From NCBI RefSeq assembly GCF_023273895.1, contig NZ_CP096883.1, positions 3,472,001 through 3,536,000 of the forward strand: a stretch of DNA of 64,000 bases, in the 5' to 3' direction. How positions within the stretch are numbered: position 1 is the stretch's first letter; every line of letters starts with the position of its first letter. Position numbers and translations under genes: made by a program. The stretch is from Sphingobacterium sp. PCS056 (GTDB lineage: Bacteria; Bacteroidota; Bacteroidia; Sphingobacteriales; Sphingobacteriaceae). Of this stretch, positions 62,526 to 64,000 are shown in pieces. Below the pieces are notes generated by a model, which saw only the letters and a list, made by a program, of their open reading frames with translations, ran no database searches and was not told the DNA's origin.

Positions 62526-64000
62526 ATGAGCAAAGCATATGTGATCGGCTTAGATTATGGAAGTGATTCCGTTCGATCGGTTTTAGTAGATGCAGCGAAT
62601 GGCGAGGAGCTATCTAGTGCAGTGTTCTACTATCCGCGATGGAACAGTGGCAAATTTTGTGATCCGATGACTAACCAATTTAGACAGCACCCCTTAGACT
62701 ATATCGAGGGTTTGGAATCTACCATTAAATCCTGCCTTGAAAAAGTGGGTAATCCTGATATTGCCAAAGCTGTGAAAGCGATTTCTGTTGATTCAACAGG
62801 ATCTACACCAGTAGCTGTGGATGAACGCGGGGTACCGCTTGCTTTATCCGAACGCTTTGCTGACAATCCAAACGCGATGTTTGTGCTTTGGAAAGACCAT
62901 ACGGCAGTGAAGGAAGCTCAGGAGATCAATGATCATGCAAAAAAATACGATCCCGATTATTTAAAATATGTGGGCGGAATCTATTCTTCAGAATGGTTTT
63001 GGGCAAAATTGCTTCATGTACTGCGTAAAGATCAGGAGGTGCGCGATGCCCTCTATACTTGGGTCGAGCACTGTGATTATATCCCATTTTTACTAACGGG
63101 CGGTACGCATGCGCAAGATATTAAGCGTAGTGTCTGTGCTGCAGGACATAAGTCTTTGTGGGCAGCTGATTTTGGAGGTCTTCCGCCGAATCAATTTTTT
63201 GCTGAATTGGATCCGGTATTAGACGGCCTTGTGGATCGTTTATTTAGCAATACTTATACTTCTGCACAATCTGCTGGCACGCTCTCTGAAGAATGGGCAA
63301 ACCGATTGGGGCTGTCTACTGATGTCGTGGTGGGTGTAGGTGCTTTCGACTGCCATATGGGAGCCGTAGGTGGACAGATCGAACCTTATTACTTAAGTAA
63401 AGTGATGGGAACTTCGACTTGTGATATGCTGGTGGCACCTCCTGATGAAGTGGGCGATACCTTGGTAAGAGGAATCTGTGGGCAGGTCGATGGGTCGATT
63501 ATCCCAGGTATGATCGGTATGGAAGCGGGTCAATCTGCTTTTGGAGATGCTTATGCTTGGTTCAAGCAGGTGTTATCATGGCCTGTCACAAATCTGATCG
63601 GACAGTGTGAAGATATCTCTCCCGAAGATAAAGCGAAGATTGCAAACCTGATCGACACACAGTTGATCCCAGAATTAAGTAAGAAAGCAGCAGAACTGCC
63701 TGTGACCGAGTCTTCGGAATTGGCGATTGACTGGTTCAATGGACGTCGTACACCTGATGCCGATCAAACATTAAAGGGTGCTTTGTCTGGTCTTCATCTC
63801 GGAACTGATGCTGTGCGAATCTTTCGTTCTATTGTCGAAGCAACTTGCTTTGGAGCTAAAAGCATAGCCGATCGGTTTGTCGAGCAGGGTATTCCGGTAA
63901 AAGGATTGATCGGTCTTGGTGGCGTCGCTAAAAAATCTGCTTACATCATGCAGACAATGGCCGATGTGATGAATATGCCGATCCGCATCCATAAATCCGA
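62526..64000 (+). CDS. araB: L-ribulokinase, partial (3' end outside window)
   Basis: ATG at 62526; the frame runs to the window end after 491 codons of a usual length of about 560. The FGGY kinase start VIGLDYGSDSVRSVLVDA and the block FYYPRWNSGKFCDP (ribulokinase-type) are clear. Further matches are the substrate and ATP regions SVDSTGSTPVAVDE, ALFVLWKDHTA-like (MFVLWKDHTAVKEA), VGAFDCHMGAVGGQ and MGTSTCDMLV. It phosphorylates L-ribulose in arabinose catabolism. The divergent AraR-type regulator and GH127 gene make this an arabinose-use locus; araD and araA probably follow outside the window. Confidence 0.93.
   Translation, partial: MSKAYVIGLDYGSDSVRSVLVDAANGEELSSAVFYYPRWNSGKFCDPMTNQFRQHPLDYIEGLESTIKSCLEKVGNPDIAKAVKAISVDSTGSTPVAVDERGVPLALSERFADNPNAMFVLWKDHTAVKEAQEINDHAKKYDPDYLKYVGGIYSSEWFWAKLLHVLRKDQEVRDALYTWVEHCDYIPFLLTGGTHAQDIKRSVCAAGHKSLWAADFGGLPPNQFFAELDPVLDGLVDRLFSNTYTSAQSAGTLSEEWANRLGLSTDVVVGVGAFDCHMGAVGGQIEPYYLSKVMGTSTCDMLVAPPDEVGDTLVRGICGQVDGSIIPGMIGMEAGQSAFGDAYAWFKQVLSWPVTNLIGQCEDISPEDKAKIANLIDTQLIPELSKKAAELPVTESSELAIDWFNGRRTPDADQTLKGALSGLHLGTDAVRIFRSIVEATCFGAKSIADRFVEQGIPVKGLIGLGGVAKKSAYIMQTMADVMNMPIRIHKS

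Overview
The window looks like chromosomal DNA of a Bacteroidota bacterium, most likely Sphingobacteriaceae (Sphingobacterium or Pedobacter type). The evidence is a SusC/SusD pair, DUF6520, DUF6266 and DUF6122 proteins, a Nudix-family arabinose regulator divergent from araB, AT-rich intergenic DNA, few Shine-Dalgarno sites and a promoter of the Bacteroidota type (TTG, 19 nt, TAnnTTTG) before ohr. No rRNA, tRNA, integrase or intact transposase was recognised.

Layout. 1-4.3 kb: an accessory segment with a partial Mrr-like nuclease carrying an intragenic perfect hairpin, a DNA-binding-like/NTF2 fusion, an XRE-like regulator, two unknown genes and a duplicated 58-bp element. 4.4-12.3 kb: SusC, SusD and a TlpA-like thioredoxin protein, then DUF6520, MauE and a Crp-like regulator on the other strand. 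12.6-15.9 kb: a 41-residue peptide ORF, an LpxL-like acyltransferase with an altered catalytic motif, a LytS-like kinase, a LytTR regulator and a small HTH protein. 16-33 kb: a general-stress island with two DUF892 ferritin-like proteins, an ECF sigma factor, DUF4142, a PAS kinase, a zinc alcohol dehydrogenase, an FAD/Rieske oxidoreductase, a large catalase, an ankyrin protein and a PA2169-type protein. 33-36.6 kb: a gene-poor stretch with an HTH remnant, then a DUF6266/DUF5675/small membrane protein cassette with a tandem repeat. 36.7-48.7 kb: regulators and enzymes (AraC, CMD-ABM fusion, LigD, HxlR/NmrA pair, AraC/metallo-hydrolase, Ohr, a truncated EptA-like gene). 48.9-58.9 kb: a giant hybrid kinase, receiver, HEAT protein, a glycosyltransferase fused to an LTA-synthase-like sulfatase, and a convergent YaiO-type barrel. 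59-64 kb: GH127 beta-L-arabinofuranosidase, AraR-type regulator and partial araB.

How the parts fit. The stress genes share a motif read by eye: AAC(G/T)(A/T)TT followed by GTT(A/C) with the G at position 21 or 22 counted from the first A. It lies before ten transcription units between 16 and 39 kb, including the sigma factor itself and ligD. This suggests one autoregulated ECF regulon in a phylum that lacks sigma-S. The LytTR block has the order peptide, modifying enzyme, sensor, LytTR regulator, which resembles an agr-type peptide signalling system with a lipid-A-type acyltransferase as candidate modifier. The 49-59 kb block looks like a regulated exopolysaccharide synthase in which one polypeptide could both polymerise the glycan and decorate it with a phospho-alcohol group, with a YaiO-like outer-membrane partner. 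These functional readings are inference. Family assignments rest on motifs seen in the translated sequence.
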